Position numbers and translations under genes: made by a program. Shown here in pieces: positions 50,901 to 64,000 of a stretch of 64,000 bases of DNA. Location: assembly GCA_008508345.1 (NCBI GenBank), contig QNGE01000437.1, forward strand, positions 64,757-128,756, written 5' to 3'. Every line of letters starts with the position of its first letter. Positions within the stretch are counted from its first letter, which is position 1. The DNA is from Paragonimus westermani. Taxonomy: Eukaryota > Platyhelminthes > Trematoda > Plagiorchiida > Troglotrematidae. Below the pieces are notes generated by a model. It saw only the letters and a program-made list of their open reading frames with translations, was not told the origin of the DNA and did not search any database.

Positions 50901-51765
50901 TTTGTCCAGTCAATTTTTCTGTCGTCTAAAAAGCACTTGTCCTCGTTCGAATTTATCTTGAAAATATTACCTCACCCGAAAGCCAGTCAGATAGCCGTTT
51001 GGTCATATAGATGCAAGCATGCTCAGTCACTAGACTAAATTGTGTTATTATTAAGAGGGAGTTAGATGATAGGGATTTTATTGAAATCTCAACGACCTAT
51101 TATTTACATGGATGATTTCTGATCAGACACACCATTAACATAAATGTGACAAACATCCATTTGCTGAGAGGTCCTGATCTCACGGGTCTGTTTCTATACG
51201 TGTTACTGAGATAACCTGCCTCATATTCATAGTGTTGTTGAAATCATTAGGTAGGAATGGAAATACTAATCTGTCGTGGGGATTTCCAGTCAATGACACC
51301 GGCAATGAGTTTCAAGGAACTGCTGTCACCAGTCAATAAACGAAAAACAGTAAGGGGGCAACCTACAGTGAGCGTCAAGTGATATCATTCATTGCAATAT
51401 CATAGACTGCATAAAATTAAGCGACTCCTTTTTTTAATTAAAATCGGTGGAGAGCTTCCCGTTAGGTCAAGCTTTTGCAATTTCGCAGAAGAGTGATATG
51501 ACATTGAAGGAGTAGTCTGAAACTTCGGTCCAGTGGCACGAATGTTGACGCTGTGAGATTGGTTTCCTTGGATATTGAGACTGTCTAACAGAGAGGGATA
51601 TTTAAATTCGCAGTCAAATGTGCCTTCAGTCATTATCCTACTGTTGGTTTTTATCTTTCGTTTAATTTTTCACAATTGTAAATTTTCGGGTTTAGGCACA
51701 GGTTTATGTGAACTTACACTCAAAAAGGTAAGTATACATATATATAACTAAAATAAATTTATTAC

Positions 51766-51969
51766 TTGAAATACTGCTTCGATCCGGGTGTGGTTTGCTT
51801 TCAGCTCAGACTCAAGTATACGCAGCTGTGCGTACTGCTTGGCAACGTACGCTCTATGTGCATCTTTCCAATCACTTGAATCCACCGTTGACTGGAAGTG
51901 ATCTGAGTGAGCTTGCTGGCGGTCTACTTCTTCGATCAGCTCGGCCTTTTCGATAAACCATTCTTCCAA
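51766..51969 (-). CDS. spectrin-repeat protein, internal exon carrying helices A and B of one repeat
   Basis: This 204-nt exon (68 codons, phase 0 at both ends) has a pyrimidine-rich acceptor (tgcgtgctgtccag) and a gtaata donor. It opens with LEEWFIEKAELIEEVDRQQA, where the Trp at residue 4 is the conserved core Trp of spectrin helix A. It continues through a loop (SSDWKDAH) into helix B (AYVAKQYAQLRILESELKAN) and ends at HTRIEAVFQ, mid helix B. Exon 42329-42467 continues the same helix in frame (NAVNTVIQ). Together they give a nearly textbook three-helix repeat. This is the clearest single exon for the family assignment. Confidence 0.85.
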
Positions 51970-54900
51970 CTGGACAGCACGCAGGCGGAGAAGTTGGAAA
52001 GCGAACGATGTAGGTATGAGAGAAATGTCCAGTTAGTGAGTCGATTTTTGGTTTAACATAACCACGCAATCCATGTGACGATAATTGCAAAAATGAATTT
52101 GGATAAGAAATACATTTTCAGAAAGTGTGCTATCCGAAATAAAGGCAATCAGATCACTGTTTTGATGATCATCCTAGATAAAGTGGGATGGCTACAACAG
52201 CGTTGACGAAATTAAAGCCAAGAGACGATTCGCGCATAAGTTGGCGGAATGAACTTCGTTTACGCCTGCATTTTTGACAAGAACTACTTTAATCAGAAAG
52301 AGCAAAGGGAACAGAAAGAAATGTGGATAAGTCTTTTAACTGTAGGCCGTTTTACATTGCCCAAATCAAAGTAATTATGCGTTATTTGTGCACTACATTT
52401 ATTGAACTTCACGGTTGTTTTTCATGTAAATTGGTTCAAATTTGACGAATTGAAGCAGTAAACAAATCACGGCACTGAAAATAAACAAGCAATGGTTATA
52501 ATGTGATACACCTTGATTAAATTTGTCAACATGCTTTCAGAAAAAATCCGATTAAATTGTTCATCATTGGTTCAGATTACCAAACTTAGCAAGCGGATCA
52601 CGCGCAAACGAATTGCAAAATTAAGTCATTAATTTGGAGAACTGACCACATTTCATAGTCTTTTTGACATGTGATCAGAGTTGAACCAGCCTGGCTAACT
52701 TTGGTAGTTCTAGGCTTTTTGCAGTGCATTCGTGATTGTGCAAAATAGGCTTGGCAAATCAAGCCTCATCACTTGCACGAATTACACTTGATGAAAAAAA
52801 TGCCAAGTGTTTCCAAAGTTCTTGTCTGACATTAATTACGCCAATCCATTTTGTTTTAGTGACTAGCAGCTCTATGTCAGTCTAGTTATCCGTCGTGTCT
52901 AGCTTTCATATATTTTCTCTGACAGCCTCATCATATTATTTACATAATTAGCGGCGAATGCCAATTCAGGTTACTTGTGTTTCCGCGCGATAAGAAAACA
53001 AGTCACCGTGATAACCGATCGTGCTTATCCGGTGGATAAAGCAGTGTGTCCCACTCCAACAATGTGCTTAAGTCAGTGAGATTAAGTTTAGTTAATCACT
53101 GAGCACCTTTATCATGCAAGAAAGGCAGTTGGACTTCCAAATCTTAATGAGATTTCAGGTTTGACGGTTACCAATTTAATTGTGTTTGCATTGCTTAGCT
53201 GCTTTAATAGGAGGACAAACTGGTGATTTGGACTTCTCAACAGGGTGAGATTATAAAAAAATCAAACTCAATTATCAATGTTTTGAATACTTGTTAGTGG
53301 ATGAGGAGGTGTTCAAGAGTAATTAAAACTGTCGTATCAAATGCATATGTACAGTATTTATTCCGAATGGTTGTTCAACAGTCGGCGTACGTCCATAGAG
53401 TCGCCACACATTTGAATGAGGTTAGTGTAGTCAACACAACGTAGACTTAGTGTTTCCGTATGGTCTACGCCCAGCTAAGCAACCTTCAAAACGTTTGCTC
53501 AACAATATACGTAGAGTTTTCTTAAAGTCAGTTGGAACAGTGCTAATTTTCGTTATACCCTATGCATATAACGTAGACACATCTCGGTCAACGTGATATA
53601 ATTAGCATAGTTATTACACTTCAACCTTGGGCTGTCACTATGGTACTCACAATTCAAGATGGCATAGTGCAGCGTTGTTTCGTCGCGTTTAGCGCCTGGT
53701 TGGCAAAATTCCCCTGAAGATGTGCAAGAAAATGCGATTTACAGTACTACGGGAATATTTTTTTTCTGAATAGAATGTGAACCCTCATTCACACATTTGA
53801 AAGTTCTTTAGTCCCGTGAACAAATTGATCGCAATTAGCCAAAACGGAATAATTTGATGTGCTTCCAAGTCAAAAAGCGTAAGATAAAAAGTTAGTTGAA
53901 CCACACAAAAGTGGTATCGAAACTGAACAGTTTTGCTGAAATACTTCTTACATCCCCAGTGAACTGTGATGTGATACTATGCTGTCGTCTTTGTGTGAGT
54001 AACACCAGAATTGCATCGCTCGAAATTGGAATGAAGTAACTTGTTGGTGTTCTTCAGAAACACATCGGGGTGGTCACATTGCTATTACACTTACGCGCGT
54101 GACATGACATAGTGGTTTTTGGCTGTATACTTTTAGTTGACCAGAACACACACAGAGTCAACCTCACTCCGAATAACCAAGAGCTGTACGATTCTAGTTT
54201 CTAATATATTTCCGGTTCACTTAGTCACAAAAATAAAATTTTAAATAAAATGGAATTCATGAGAAAAGTTTTTTGTGTTGCTGTAGAACGGAAAGTAACA
54301 AGTACAACTGCAGTCATGTGGCATGATATTCTCTTTTTCGTAGAGTACCTGGTTCTGGTCATTTTGACGTTCGATGGCTAGCTCCGGAGAATTACATTCC
54401 TGTTGTGAATAAATCGACTGACTAAATACAAAAGAATTTGCAAGTAGGGCAAATCATCATACCGAATCTTAATTTTGTTGTTCACAGAATGAAGACCGAA
54501 ACAGTACACTTCAGATCAACTTACTGAATAAAATATTTTACATGTTACACATACAGTGTAATCAAACTGCAATGTGATTTGCTGGACAGCAAAAAAGATG
54601 GGACTGTTTTGGTTAGTTTTCGGTCGCCAGTTAGTCACATACATCTACAAAGCTATTAAGGAGAGCCAAACAAGTCACTGTAACCGTTGGTGATAGGATC
54701 TAGTCACCACTTCTGGCTGCTGGTAAGTCACTCTCTGGTGGGTAGTTAACATGTTACACTGTTAGACAATGTTGATAAAAATGAATGATTCCCATTCACT
54801 TTACCACTTTGCACTCATTCACTAAGTTTACAAACCACCGAGTATTAGTGACGCTGTTAGTATGCTGTGTGTCCCGGCGGTTCATGTATTTTGTTGTATT

Positions 54901-57464
54901 CAGATCTAGGCTATAAGGGAATCCTGAAAATTAAAACTACCAATTATTATTGCATCCGTATTCTGACCTTATCAGGTATGTTTTTTGATACTTTGGCCTG
55001 ATAACACCTGAAATCCCTGATTACTTGGGCAAATGTTGGTTTAACAGACTTTTAGGTTGTTTTTTTTTCAGTAGATTCAGTAACGCAGGTTTCAGTAACA
55101 CGTATCGTTGAACGAAACACAAAGACTGCGGATTCATCATAAGCATTTAACATTTCCGATGAATATCGGAATCTATCAACTTACCTTCATCTCACAACGC
55201 ATCCTGATAGAACATCTATCATTTTTATGCCCTTAGAAAGACCCACTGCGGAGCATTCTTCAGCACAACGTTACTTCTTGATATATTCTGTGAGACAACT
55301 TTCTGTGTAGTTCCTCTAAGTGTCATAGAGTGCTGCCGTCTTAGAAACAACAGTGATGGCTTCGTTGATTCATATGACCCCCAAGTAAACCAATGTTCAC
55401 AGTCCCGCACGGACGCTTGCACTGGTTAAATATGCTCTGTCCTCACCTTTCTACCCATATCTTGCGATGTATCGCTAACCAAAACTTATTTTGAGGACGG
55501 TTATCGTGTGAACTGTATGCTACATGCTATCGTGCACAGTGGGTCAATTTAGGAAGAGTAACCGCAGTCCAACCTATCAACTGACGACCTGTGAGTCTAA
55601 ATTAGGTTCTCCATCCGAGTGATAGGCATTAGTTTCTTCAGATCAACGATGACCGTCTCTATTTTGCCATTTCGCTCTGAGTGCCTTAAAACACAAGCAA
55701 CATTTTAGCTTCAAGTCTAATCGCTTGAACAGTTTTGCAATCGCATGTTTATTTAAGCCAGCATCTCGGACAACTCCGATCGATCTCTTTTAGAATGTAG
55801 TCAGTCACTTTCCGGCTTCCACTAGATGAGCGTATGGCCGATTTGTCACGATGACTTGTAAGCGTAGCCTTAAAGATTTCCGTTTCAGTGATCAAAATCA
55901 GGTTATAAGACCTCTAATAACACGAAATAATGGTTTGGGCCACACATCAAACGGTTTTCTTTGTTTCTTGACGACTTTCTCTATCTTCAAATTCTAACAG
56001 TTTTCAAACTGCGTCGAATGTCAGGCATATATACTTTTGGCAATGAAAAAAATGACACTTAGTAGGCTGATAATTAAGTCGAGAATTACAAATGTGTCCG
56101 AAAGTTAATGAATGAAGTAAATATAAAAAGACTTTCCGACCGTTTTTTTATACAATGCATTAGTCACATCAAAAATTTCGGAGGAGGCGGTCAAACAACT
56201 GAGTCTAATGTGAGTGTAATGATTAGAAATATGTGCTTGGAACTAACTATGTGTAACTGTTTGTGATCATAGGAACATGAGTGGATCAGTCATATATCTA
56301 AGCTGTGGAAATAATCAACCAGAAAACATACCTTACTTTTCTCACCTAATAAGCATACAAAAATACACGCTTATATATTCAGAATTATCGGTCGGCTGCC
56401 AGTAATATTCAACTAGACTGGTGAAGTGACCGAATCAAAATCCAAATAGTAATCATGTTATAAATTAACCGATTGCTGTTTAGATGCATGTTGTTCTCAT
56501 TGTTTTGTTTAGTAGAATTCACACTCACTTAGCCGACGTATAAAGCAAATGATAGAACATGTCAACCTGTACACCAAAATATGAAACACACGTATACTAC
56601 ATTGTCCGGTCCGCCTAGTGCAGTGACGTTCGCAACCGTCCGACAACATTGTCATTTTTCTAAAGAAGCTGTTCTTTGGAGACAAAATTAAAGTTTTACT
56701 CGTGAAAGTTACCTACTGGCAAAACCACTGCTTCCCTATGCAACTCGTTGTCTACGATTTGTGGGACCAATTTCCGCATTTTGACCCGTATCATAGTCTT
56801 AAGTGCGGCGAGAAAGTGGTGGTTTTTGAAGTGCACCCCTTTGGAAACAGGTTTAACTAACCACCTGAATGTTCATTTATCACAAGTGCAAGTGGAAACA
56901 CGTAACAAGCACACCCTATATACTACTACTACTACCACTACTACTACTGTTGCTCAGAATAATGATAATCCGGTCATTTTCCTGTTCGAAAAGGGTGGTG
57001 TAAACAGAGCAACGTAGAGGTCAAACGATATGTGATCTATTCGGTCATAGACCACAACAACTTTATGCAATCACATACATACAGTAACTTTGCAATTTCC
57101 ATTCCCTATTCGTCTGGTTGTCTACCCTCCTAGACTTGGCTACTAGGTAGGCTGAGATTAGTTGGTACTATTAACCAGGAGAATAGTAACACCAGCAACG
57201 AAAATCCAGAAGGGTGAGAGGTCCAGCCTTCCGTTGGATCAGCAGCAGCTACATGATAACGTTACTTCCTCTCCCCAAATTATCAGATAGATATAATTCC
57301 GTGGTAGGCATTCTTTTACAGCATTAGATTCGACCGTCTGCAATAGTGAATGTTAACACTGATTGGATAGCTGTATTAGATATCTATCATACCTCTATTG
57401 TAATACGACTTCTTGCAGTCTAGATTTACATCAGATGAGAAATCCACAACGTTGTTTCACTCAC
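51970..57464 (-). other. intron
   Basis: About 5.5 kb. Apart from the short ACT repeat at 56920-56948 nothing was recognised. Flanking exon phases (0 and 0) join directly. Confidence 0.6.
56920..56948. repeat. ACT trinucleotide microsatellite
   Basis: About nine or ten units of act with one cca interruption, inside the plus-strand frame 56748-57017, where they read as a run of Thr. The frame has no other coding signal. Confidence 0.85.
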
Positions 57465-57555
57465 CAAGTCCATTTCTTGAATGGTATTTTTCAAAGTTAA
57501 CATTCTCAGTACAAATTGCCTTTGATCTGCGGCCTCGTTACATAGACTGTCGTAT
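57465..57555 (-). CDS. spectrin-repeat protein, internal exon
   Basis: This 91-nt exon is bounded by a clear acceptor (tttcacatttcag) and a strong donor (TTG then gtgagt). It starts with one base of a split codon and ends in phase 0. It encodes YDSLCNEAADQRQFVLRMLT followed by LKNTIQEMDL. The pattern (hydrophobic heptads, AADQR near the end of helix C, then an acidic stretch) is what leads into the Trp of the next spectrin repeat. The next exon supplies that Trp (LEEWFIEKAEL). In spectrin-family proteins this junction is the continuous helix between the end of one three-helix bundle and the start of the next. The product is expected to be a rod-shaped membrane-cytoskeleton or cross-linking protein; that role is inferred from the family. 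Confidence 0.78.
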
Positions 57556-60500
57556 CTGAAATGTGAAACATTATGATTGAGGTGACTTTCATCGGTCCGT
57601 TTTGAAATTAATTTTATCAAATGATAAACGTGATTTCATACCACATGTTATACACATCTGACAACTGATCATACAACTATGACTTAAACGGTTTTTCCAT
57701 TGGTTCACTGCGCAAACAAATCACCAAGCAATGAGGTGCCTCCTTTACTCATGCTTTTTAATGCAGTAAGCTTTGCCTCGATCAGGTGTGGCGTATCGAT
57801 GGCCATGGGTTTTGAGATTAGCCTACGAATCAGCACGTGGACTAAGTTTCGAGGATGAAGCACAGCAAAGAATGACAGAAACAATCAAATTACTGTTCGG
57901 CTGCTATTGTACAAAAGGAAGATAGTTTGTTCAGGTTTAACCACATAGGAACTATTAAAAATTAGGTCTCATTCATGCACCTTTAATGTGAGGCTTGTTT
58001 CTCTTCCCATGTTGGACTGACACTTAAACCGTGCGGACAACGATCGATTACTCTACGTTAAGAGGGCAATGAGTGGTGAAGATTATGGCAGTGTACATTT
58101 GGGTATCACTTCAGGCGTACAATAATCAGTATATCGAGATATGATTCCACAAACGCTTTCAAACAATGTCAAGTCATTCAGATATATCAATCTAACAGTC
58201 GCAACCCGTCAAGTGTTGCTGAGCACCACAAATTCACAACTTCGTTAGGCTGTTGCTCTTCGATCGGTATAGTGGAATGTGAGCAACTCGGATCGTTGAA
58301 AATGAAGTCCTGCATAACAATCACACATTTTCAGATTGTATAATTTTAGCTGAGTTTGTTACGCCCCACGAAACATTTGTTTGTTCACCCGAAGCGTGAC
58401 GCAGATGAAGGGTGTTTGACGTTCAGGTTCACAAACTACAGAACTAGGTGGGCGGTCTACCATGAGTGATGCACTTGCCTAGGAACGCAATGTGTTTTCG
58501 TACCCATCAGAACCAAGCTGCTTTGTGCCCATCAGAATTCCAACGGAAGTAGAATTACAATGCGGTTACCCATCAATGCCTCATTAACGTCCCAGCCGCA
58601 GCAAGTGGTATTTTGAAACAACCATATACTAAGTAACACTGTCAGTTCTCTAGCGCAAAATCGTTAATTGTACGTATTTTTATTCTCATCAAAACGAGCT
58701 TCGGAAACAGATCATATTCACCCAGGCGTTACTAGAAAGGGAGAAAGCTGAAATTCCAGAGGTCATATTGCAGCTTGCCTCTTACTGTAAGTCACTGTAG
58801 TGTTAGCAAAAATGCACTTGTAAACCGCGGCGGCAGTTAGGCTTTAAAATAACCAATTAACTAACGTGTAAACACGTAATCCAAAAAAGGTTGTGCAACT
58901 TTAGTGTCTTAATCACAATTTATCTGCAGCAATTTTCCGCTCAAAACTTGACGTTTGATAATTGCAAGGGCCCTCTGTCTAATGGGACATATTATCTGAT
59001 TGAATTATATCTTTTGTGATGCGTATCAGTTCTTTTGATGTTTTGAACAAAGGTAACACTTAAATTCTCGAACGCCCGTTTATGACCTGAATACGGAGAC
59101 AAAAACACTACTTGTCACCACACGCTAGACTTTATAATAGTAAGATTAAATAGCTCGACAGTTGTACCTCATCTGCGCCACAAATACACATAAAACAGAT
59201 GGGTTGTGTTGTTGATTAGCCAAAATGTTGAATTCATGACATACATTGCGTTCATGTTTCCTTCATGTCTTCGAATTCACTTTATACCAAAATGTTCTAC
59301 CCTATAATTTACTTTATCACAAAGAGCTAATCACTGTATTCATGTAGTTAAGCAGGGAAATTGGAATACAATGATCTGAAAACAAAGTTAGTATTTTCAG
59401 TGTCCCTGTCAATAGGGGTAGTACAGCGGCTAGACGCAAATAAAACGAAATTATATTTGACAAACGGATGATTGGGCTAGCAAGCACATTGGTCTTTCAG
59501 CGGTCAAAACTCCGACCGCCAGGCCACTGCGGTCAGTTGATTTTGTGCACTTGTGATCGGTTTATGACTTGCGTCCAACAAGGTGACAGTCGTACAGAGA
59601 ATGAGGAGTTTGAGAAGGCACATTAACTGTGCAAATGTTTATATGACTGGTTCCGAGCAAGTGCTGCTATTTTTAAACGAAAAAATATTGGCCTAGCTAT
59701 GCAAGTTCACCCTCACCAGGATGTTATCGTTTTCCTCTCATTACACGATTCTACAAAGACTGTTCCCATTGCATAACACACCACTCTACCTGAAACTGCG
59801 GAAACAAGGTTGCCAGATGTTTGCAGACCAAGATAGAGGGACAAAGTTACTTGAGGGACCAATCAACAACTTGACGTTACATGATTTTGCTGGGAAAGAC
59901 ATAATCTAATTTCTTGGATCGTCAAACTCTTGTTGGACATCTTTCATGCAATCCGCACAATACATTTTTCTGTTTCGACTTTAGTTTATACACTTATCTA
60001 CCTCGGAATACTCGTGGTTCTGATAGTCATGTTCCATAAAGCGGTCATGTATGCATAAAATTTGCTAACCTGTACATTTCGATGTCGCCGGTTATACCAA
60101 CAAATGAATACTACGTTTGTTGACCCAATCACTACGTGTTCATTCCAGTCTTGGCTCCTGTGTGGCTAACTGCCATATAATGCTACAACTGCTGGAGCAA
60201 AGAAACGAGCCTTGTCAAGTTGGTCCTAATAACTGAGCGATGATTTTTTTCTGACTTAATTCCTAGTTGATAATCTGTGTAGGAAAATTGTTTTAATACC
60301 AATGTCTCCCACGAAATTGCGAAGCTTGAATTTCATATAGGACTTCTAGTTTGCTTAAGCGAATTGCACAACTAAAGTGGTGAGCAGTTTCCGAGCATCA
60401 GTGTAACTGTCCTGTTTAACAGTATTTCAGTTCTCACATGATGAATGTTAAATAGAGTAAGGTTGGTAACATTCCACAAATATTTCACCAACTAATTCTA

Positions 60501-60920
60501 GTGATTACTGAAGTTCCGTATCAAACATTCCAAAGTAACTTCGAGAAACCGAGAATTTTAATTATCACACACATTGCCACACACATTTCATATTCAGACA
60601 CAGTTTCTTGGTGACTTCTTCCACAAAGGACAATAGATTCGAGTCACGCTAGTTTTGGGCTTATCGAGGCAGCTTAAGCTATCTTTAACGGAAATTTGAG
60701 CATCCGTCCGCTCACTTACTAGGCACGCATATTGACCGCTAATTGGTTGTAGTCAACTTTCTACGTGCTCCTTAACAAGCTGAGAGCAGTCAGTTTTCAG
60801 TCAAAACAGAATCCCTCTTCACAGTAATAGAATAATGCAATCAAATTTGACTCAAATCTTAGGCATTGAAAACATAAAAACGAACAATCCGAAATGCGCA
60901 CCGAACAGTTTCTTTGTCAC
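57556..60920 (-). other. intron
   Basis: About 3.4 kb with no recognised element; phases of the flanking exons join directly. Confidence 0.55.
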
Positions 60921-61082
60921 AGTAGCTGTTTTGCAAGTAGCTTGTATCTTCGCAGACTGTAGGCTCGTTTAATACGGGTAATAAGAGTTGGGACGCTGTA
61001 ATCTTTAGCGTTGGGAACTGAAGGCTTTGATAAAATAGTCTTCACTAAGGACTGTGCATCACACAAAAACACCTCTTGGGAC
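60921..61082 (-). CDS. spectrin-repeat protein, internal exon (most upstream supported)
   Basis: This 162-nt exon has a strong acceptor (atgtttttcgtcttag) and a weaker gtgaca donor. It encodes about 53 residues of mixed helical sequence that includes the motifs DAQSLVKTIL and LITRIKRAYS. It begins with one base and ends with two bases of a codon. The two-base end fits the one-base start of exon 57465-57555 exactly, giving the joined stretch KLLAKQLLYDSLCNEAADQR. That stretch runs into a spectrin-type helix C and the next Trp-bearing helix A. The phase match and the continuity of the helix are the main support. The donor is not consensus beyond GT, so the 3' edge is less certain than in the other exons. 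Confidence 0.55.
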
Positions 61083-64000
61083 CTAAGACGAAAAACATAT
61101 GGTTCGAGGTGGATTACCAAAAATGGATAAGATAATCACGAGTGATCTGTAACCTGCCCGTTAGACATGCATTATTATGATATAACAGGTTCTTAATCAT
61201 CCACTTTTCTGAAAGAAGTTAAGAAACCACAAAGGCGCTTCAACAAACACGGCTCTTTTGATGCGGTACAATGCAACATCTTATTGCCAACCGATTCAGA
61301 GTTATCCGTAACTGACCGGTCATTACTTGTGTTGACTTGGAAATTTCCGGAATTTTCCGTTTCGCTTCCCATTTGGAAGGCTCTTCGCATTCGGATACCC
61401 TCAGCATATCCATGAAATAGACTGTGTGATTGATGTTAGTGGGTGACCAACGCGAAGTATTAAAACCAACGAATAAGTGGTTGCAAAAGCGAAATCAGAT
61501 CGGGAATGATATCGAACTTAAAACAAATTGTCGGCATCATGAGACTACACTTAACATTGTCACTTAACACAGTGTCACATTCCTCATACAATCAAACCGG
61601 TGTTACGTTTGAGAGTGTGCTGAACTTCTGGTTGTACATCTCGGCACTGGTTACGAAATCGCGCTTTTCCTGAGACTGTACGGGTCAATAAAATTTTGAT
61701 CTCAACGAAAGCGTTATCATGTGGTTAGAAATTCTAGAATCCAATATTGACCGCTTCATTTCTGCTCATAACGTAACAACCGGTCTCATATTCTGTAATA
61801 ACGGTGCACAACTTTCGTCTCAATCAAAGTTAGGTAATCTAGTAACGATAAACATAGTGCTGACTGAACACATAGACATCGGGTGCGAATGTGTGAATGA
61901 AACCACAAATTTATTTACTGGAGGTCAGGGTGAGTCATTTCAATCAGTTTATGGCTACACGTAACAACGGACCAGAATCTGAGTAGTGAGGGCCACTTGG
62001 GTCGAGGATTCAACCGTATTTAATTGTACCTACTTTCATAAATTGATTCTTTTCTTTAAAAGTCTACATCAGCTGCTTTTTTAGATCATTTTAGGTTGAC
62101 AGCAGCTTTTCCGGTGCTCTTGGACACGACATGGCCGAATGTTAAGTGCGAGTTAGTCGTTTGTTTGATTTGGGCAACAGCTCTAACCAGTGGAGGCCGC
62201 TTTCCAACAGAAACCATTACGGAGCAAATAACAATGTACTACTCGAAGATTTTGCAATAAGGTACCCTCAAGACCCCCTTTCTCTTACAGCGATTGAATT
62301 CACTACACATCAAACGCAACTGGAAACCCTAAGCACTAATCTTGTTGCTTGTTTAATCAAGCCTCGAGTCTTACGGTGAATGCATCCAGCAACATCAAAC
62401 TACACTATTCTTAGGTTCTCCACAAACTGTATTTGGCATTTAAATAATGAAACGTTTTTATGTTAACCTTCAGCCGTCGCTTAATAGCTTATCAACTACA
62501 CAGGTAACCCAAAGAGATGAAATGTCCATTTTGTTTTGAACAATCAGCGAAAGTCAAGACCGAATTGCGTTTGGCCTGTCAAACAAGCCTTATTTCCCAT
62601 GGAGCCTGAAAAACGAAAGGGCACTGCCAAGCTTCTAGGCAATCTGTATGAATGCCTGAGCTTATCAGTGCCAACAAAGTGCATTTATTCTAGATGGATT
62701 TCCCCGCAACCAGTCAGACGCTGTAACCTTCCCTTTCTGCTCATTTAAATATTTGACGCCCTGCAGTACACACATATGTCAACGCTGATGATACTATTTA
62801 CTTAAAAGCGGCATATTTTAAGGTTCATTACTTTTGCTCATTTGCGAAGTTTTTACCTCGTTAGTCTTGCACAAATTACAGACGATCTACCGAACTATAT
62901 TATGCAATTTGACAACAATACTTTGCGTCATGAAATTCTGAAAGTCTCCAATGTTAACATGCTCATTGATCGATAAACGCCTCCACCCTTATTAACAAAC
63001 TTTGGTTCACACCACCAGGCAGCCGGCATTTTGGGCTAGCTAACCGAGCTCAGGTGCGGAGTCATGTAATGTATCACATACCGACGAAACAACCAAGCTG
63101 CTGTTTGTGTTGGCGACGTCACCGTCAAGTCATGTGGTTGGACCTGACCAGCCTATGCTTGCTCAACAACTACAGACCAGTTGCTACCTACCTTGATGAT
63201 TGCCAGATGACCCTGCAGATGTGCCAAAAAGGAGAGTACGGACCTAGAAAAGACCACACTTTCAGGCTTCCACATATCAGACGCGCTGTATTCAGGTAAG
63301 TAACTAGGAGGGAAATGGTACGAGTGAAACACGAAGAGCATCTGAACGATACAAAAGTTTATGGACAAAACATACAATCAGTTTCATTGTGTAAGCCTTA
63401 ACTTAATAGTTTCATTCGTTTGGACATATCTAGTCTCTTGACGATGGCTTCGTACAAAACATTAATCACAGTAAGCTATGACGATAAGTAATCACTTGCC
63501 TTTAGGAGGCCGTGAAACAAAAAGTTTATTAAAGAAAGTTTACAGAATTTAAAATATGGAATTCTACTTGTCTCTATTTGCGAAGACCTAATAAGTGATG
63601 CTTCTTATGAGGAACTCAAACTCCCATTATTTTGAAAAAACTATTAATTCAGTCGTTGGGTTGTACACGCTGGCAATCTGGTAAGTCCGAGAAGTTGTTG
63701 GGCCTGATACATTTTCTACAAGTTCTTGTTTGTGATTATACGTCGGAAAGTCTAAGTGGTTTAAATAGGATGAAGTTGGACATTGTAGTGATGGAAACTT
63801 ACGCTACCCGATCAATTCGAATTCCAGACAAAAGTGAACCACTTGACACCGGCGAACGCATGTTTCATGGCAGACACAAGTGACATTGTCACAGATTCAC
63901 CAATATTCCCACCCTCTTCCAGCAGACTGTGATTCGCCCCACGTCTGTCGAGTTAATGATCCATCTGAATTTTTCTAATTGTTCACATATAAATCACACG
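61083..64000 (-). other. intron or upstream part of the spectrin-repeat gene
   Basis: No well-supported exon. The minus frame 61193-61390 is polar (ETENSGNFQVNTSNDRSVTD) and could be a linker exon, but it has no convincing donor. The candidate exon 63192-63243 and several plus-strand open frames (62146-62379, 63632-63883) are unrecognised. Confidence 0.4.
63192..63243 (-). CDS. possible small upstream exon of the spectrin-repeat gene
   Basis: A 52-nt minus-strand stretch lies between a pyrimidine-rich acceptor (ggtcttttctag) and a good donor (AAG then gtaggt). Read in one frame it gives a short helical peptide, SVLSFLAHLQGHLAIIK, which resembles part of a spectrin-type helix. It would begin with one base of a split codon and end in phase 0. 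The next supported exon (60921-61082) needs two bases from its predecessor, so this piece cannot join it directly and another exon would have to lie between. The plus strand here also has an open frame (63054-63299) ending near a good donor at about 63295, so the strand is not certain. Weak call. Confidence 0.22.

Larger units (their letters stand above)
42468..51765 (-). other. intron
   Basis: About 9.3 kb between two supported exons, containing the elements at 43384-43714, 45938-46193 and 47540-47900. Outside these, no coding exon or named repeat was recognised. Confidence 0.55.

Noticed and set aside
61193..61390. Minus-strand polar frame considered as a linker exon
   Set aside because: No convincing donor and no domain; the phase to the next exon could not be fixed.

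Overview
The window looks like animal (metazoan) nuclear DNA. The coding signal is a set of short minus-strand exons with GT/AG splice sites, separated by AT-rich introns of about 3 to 15 kb that hold mobile-element debris. Two Penelope-like retroelement relics with GIY-YIG domains, tRNA-derived SINE-like repeats and very long introns fit a flatworm such as a trematode. That assignment is an inference, not a proof. No bacterial operon, rRNA, CRISPR array or intact tRNA gene was seen.

Main gene. One large gene is transcribed right to left. Eight exons are supported: 60921-61082, 57465-57555, 51766-51969, 42329-42467, 28613-28863, 24536-24765, 8635-9067 and 3081-3403. They encode helical, Trp-marked repeats of the spectrin superfamily. 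Reading phases join correctly at every junction except between 24536 and 9067, where at least one exon is missing from the chain. A candidate that repairs the phase lies at 10918-11104. A phase-neutral possible cassette exon lies at 34229-34426, and a possible small exon upstream lies at 63192-63243. Neither the start codon nor the stop codon is inside the window, so this is an internal part of a longer protein. I cannot tell which spectrin-family member it is.

Introns by region. 1-3080 holds a perfect 267-bp inverted repeat (301-567/983-1249). 9068-24535 holds the most striking structure: two apparently identical 2,482-bp arms in inverted orientation (14845-17326 and 18758-21239) around a 1,431-bp loop, with an older, diverged continuation of the same inverted repeat outside the arms. 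The same intron carries SINE copies at about 10675, 17600 and 22785. 24766-28612 holds a 581-bp foldback element. 28864-42328 holds the two Penelope-like relics (29774-30716 and 36501-38000), a GC-rich patch and a SINE-like head. 42468-51765 holds a short element whose terminal inverted repeats carry tRNA-like B boxes, a decayed relative of it, and another SINE copy. The remaining intron sequence shows nothing I can name.

The genes do not form an operon or pathway. The picture is one giant cytoskeletal-type gene whose introns have accumulated retroelements and foldback repeats.
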